A stretch of 64,000 nucleotides of DNA from Monarcha castaneiventris obscurior (taxonomy: Eukaryota; Chordata; Aves; Passeriformes; Monarchidae): positions 30,467,001-30,531,000 of the forward strand of contig JAMPIT010000566.1 in the NCBI GenBank assembly GCA_026261815.1. The letters are read 5' to 3'. Positions within the stretch are counted from its first letter, which is position 1; each line of letters begins with the position of its first letter. This document shows positions 62,389 through 64,000 of this stretch, in pieces. Below the pieces are notes generated by a model. It was not told the DNA's origin. It did not search any database and was given only the letters and a program-made list of their open reading frames with translations. The translations under genes were made by a program, and so were the position numbers.

Positions 62389-64000
62389 CTGAAAAAAATC
62401 TATCTCATTTTTTAAAATATCTCCATAGGCTTCCTTCTTTGATTGCCTTCCCCATAGTTGATCTTCAAGCTAGGAAGTTGAAATCTTCTCCTGGTATACT
62501 TCAACACTGACACTTTAGCAAGTAACATCCTGGAAACTTACTATTTTTGTCTTTTCAGGAGGAATAATTCTTTTGTCCTGATATTGTGTTGCTGGGTGCT
62601 GATTGCTGGGTAGATCACTTCTTTTATTGGAGTATTGCTGGCTTGCTGGCTGAAGTTTGTGGACTTAGAAAGTGATGGAAGTATGAGTAGAATGGAAAAA
62701 TCTCATGAAAAATACCTTTCTCAGGAGGTGAAAACGTATCTTGCTGCAATTAAATGAGCACTAAAACACTTGAAAAGCAAAAAGGGGGGACCCTACTGTT
62801 CAGATTCTTTTTGCAGATTTAATCAGACTAGAAATTTTCCACTTACTCACAGATCATTCATTGATCTTCTGATGTTAGTTTAGTTGGCTGGTATTTTCTA
62901 AGGTCTCAGGCCATTTTTTCTTTTAAATAAATAGGACCTAAGACCTCAGATATCTATATACTCACTTTTCTAAAAAAATTCCTGTCCATATTTTTTTGCT
63001 GTTCTCATACAAAGGCTAAAGGTTAGGGTTTTAATTTAAACATAATATTTTCATGGTTCATAAGAAAATCTGTATTGGTTTACATTTTTGGCAACTTTCA
63101 TTATACCCTAGTGATTCCTAGAAGTCCTTGTATTTTCCTTCTGGTGAGAGATACTTTCCATAAAATAACACAGTATAAAAATAGTAATTATTAACTCACT
63201 GTGATGTATTTTCTTAAAGTGCAGAGAGTGTATCCAAAGGAATAAATATGTTCACTGTCCAGTTTTGTGGCCATGTTTTCCAGTTAAAAATTATTATGTT
63301 GTAGAAATGTACTCTAAAAACCAGCATTAGAAGTTTCACTAATGAGAAAGGCAGGAGAGAATCCTAGTTACTTGTAACAGCCCCATATCCTGTATGTCTG
63401 ACAGACACCTACAGTTCAGCTTTTAAACGGGATTTAAAGAGGATTTTAAATGGTCTGTGCACTGCAGAAAGGCTCCACTTTGAAAACAACTCTAAAAATA
63501 ATTTCAGAAATTCCATCTCTCTGCTCTGACACATTATCTAGGTTGATACCTGCATAAAGTATATAAAAAAGCTGCAGACATTTTATATTCAGTATACTGA
63601 TGCAAAAGACTTTTTCACATCTTTCTTTTCTGAAGGATGTTTGAGTTGTCACAAAAGTGTGGATTCAGCAAATTGTAAACATTGCACTTAAAAAGCCAGT
63701 CCCGTAGACCACACGTGTGCACAGTGCTGCTCAACTGAGCTGTGATCTAGAAGATACCTTACATGTATGTAAAAGGCTCTGTGACTGGAGAAGGTCAGTG
63801 ACTGATGTGAAATGGATCGGCCTTCACACAGACTGCCTGGGTGGAAGATGGGCATTGTGGATGAAAGGTGATCCTGCCCAAAGTACAGGAATTCCTCTAA
63901 GCTAACTTCATGTCCTGCATCCCTTTACATCCCTTTCTAAGTGCAAATACAGAAGAGTGCCATTTGTTCCCAACAGAGGCTTGACTTTACACCCCTGCAA
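62389..64000. other. Non-genic sequence to window end
   Basis: No gene, transposon or RNA recognised. Short open frames at 63446-63652 minus and 63717-63905 plus have no support. Confidence 0.55.

Noticed and set aside
1..64000. tRNA, rRNA, CRISPR arrays, bacterial operons or a prokaryotic defence or biosynthetic system
   Set aside because: Nothing of the kind was seen; CR1 and LTR elements and splice-like signals place the window in a vertebrate genome.

Overview
This is non-prokaryotic, AT-rich, CpG-poor vertebrate DNA, most likely from a bird and plausibly a songbird. The best evidence is a CR1 LINE 3' tail at 16461-16635 that ends in the avian-type TCTATGAC/TCTATGA repeat. A second piece is the CR1/jockey-type ORF2 tail at 564-749. 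There are also two solo endogenous-retrovirus LTRs, at 26822-27384 and 39608-40080, and very few other interspersed repeats. No bacterial features (operons, ribosome binding sites, CRISPR arrays), rRNA or tRNA genes, or CpG-island promoter were seen.

I recognise no protein-coding gene by name. Almost every open frame longer than 60 codons is the chance kind expected in 64 kb of AT-rich DNA. The window therefore reads as intergenic sequence or the inside of very long introns. What could be coding or transcribed is limited to short exon-like segments with good splice signals or unusual CpG retention. On the minus strand these are 10410-10533, 18409-18587, 19850-19916, 20626-20874, 21665-21838, 45576-45634 and 49981-50163. 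On the plus strand there is 43900-43976. One separate minus-strand small ORF (11065-11319) has a good Kozak context and a leucine-rich membrane segment. All are low-to-moderate confidence. The minus-strand cluster at 18.4-21.9 kb is the most gene-like part of the window.

Layout. 0-10 kb: the old CR1 ORF2 tail, then featureless AT-rich DNA. 10-22 kb: exon-like segments, a decayed LINE reverse transcriptase (13.25-13.56 kb, minus), the CR1 3' tail and an AT palindrome. 22-34 kb: a solo LTR and a G/T-rich low-complexity tract. 34.7-38.5 kb: an AT-rich stretch with no long open frame on either strand. 38.5-50.2 kb: a second solo LTR with a clean 5-bp target-site duplication, small tandem repeats, a GATA/ACAT microsatellite, three exon-like segments. 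50-64 kb: a second G/T tract, a GC-richer patch at 56.0-57.2 kb, and a striking pair of overlapping perfect 13-bp inverted repeats at 61797-61879.

The parts do not form a recognisable system. The retroelements are decayed or solo-LTR relics. Whether the exon-like segments belong to one transcript cannot be settled from sequence alone; splice phases of neighbouring candidates do not all agree, so at least some must be chance or belong to different transcripts.
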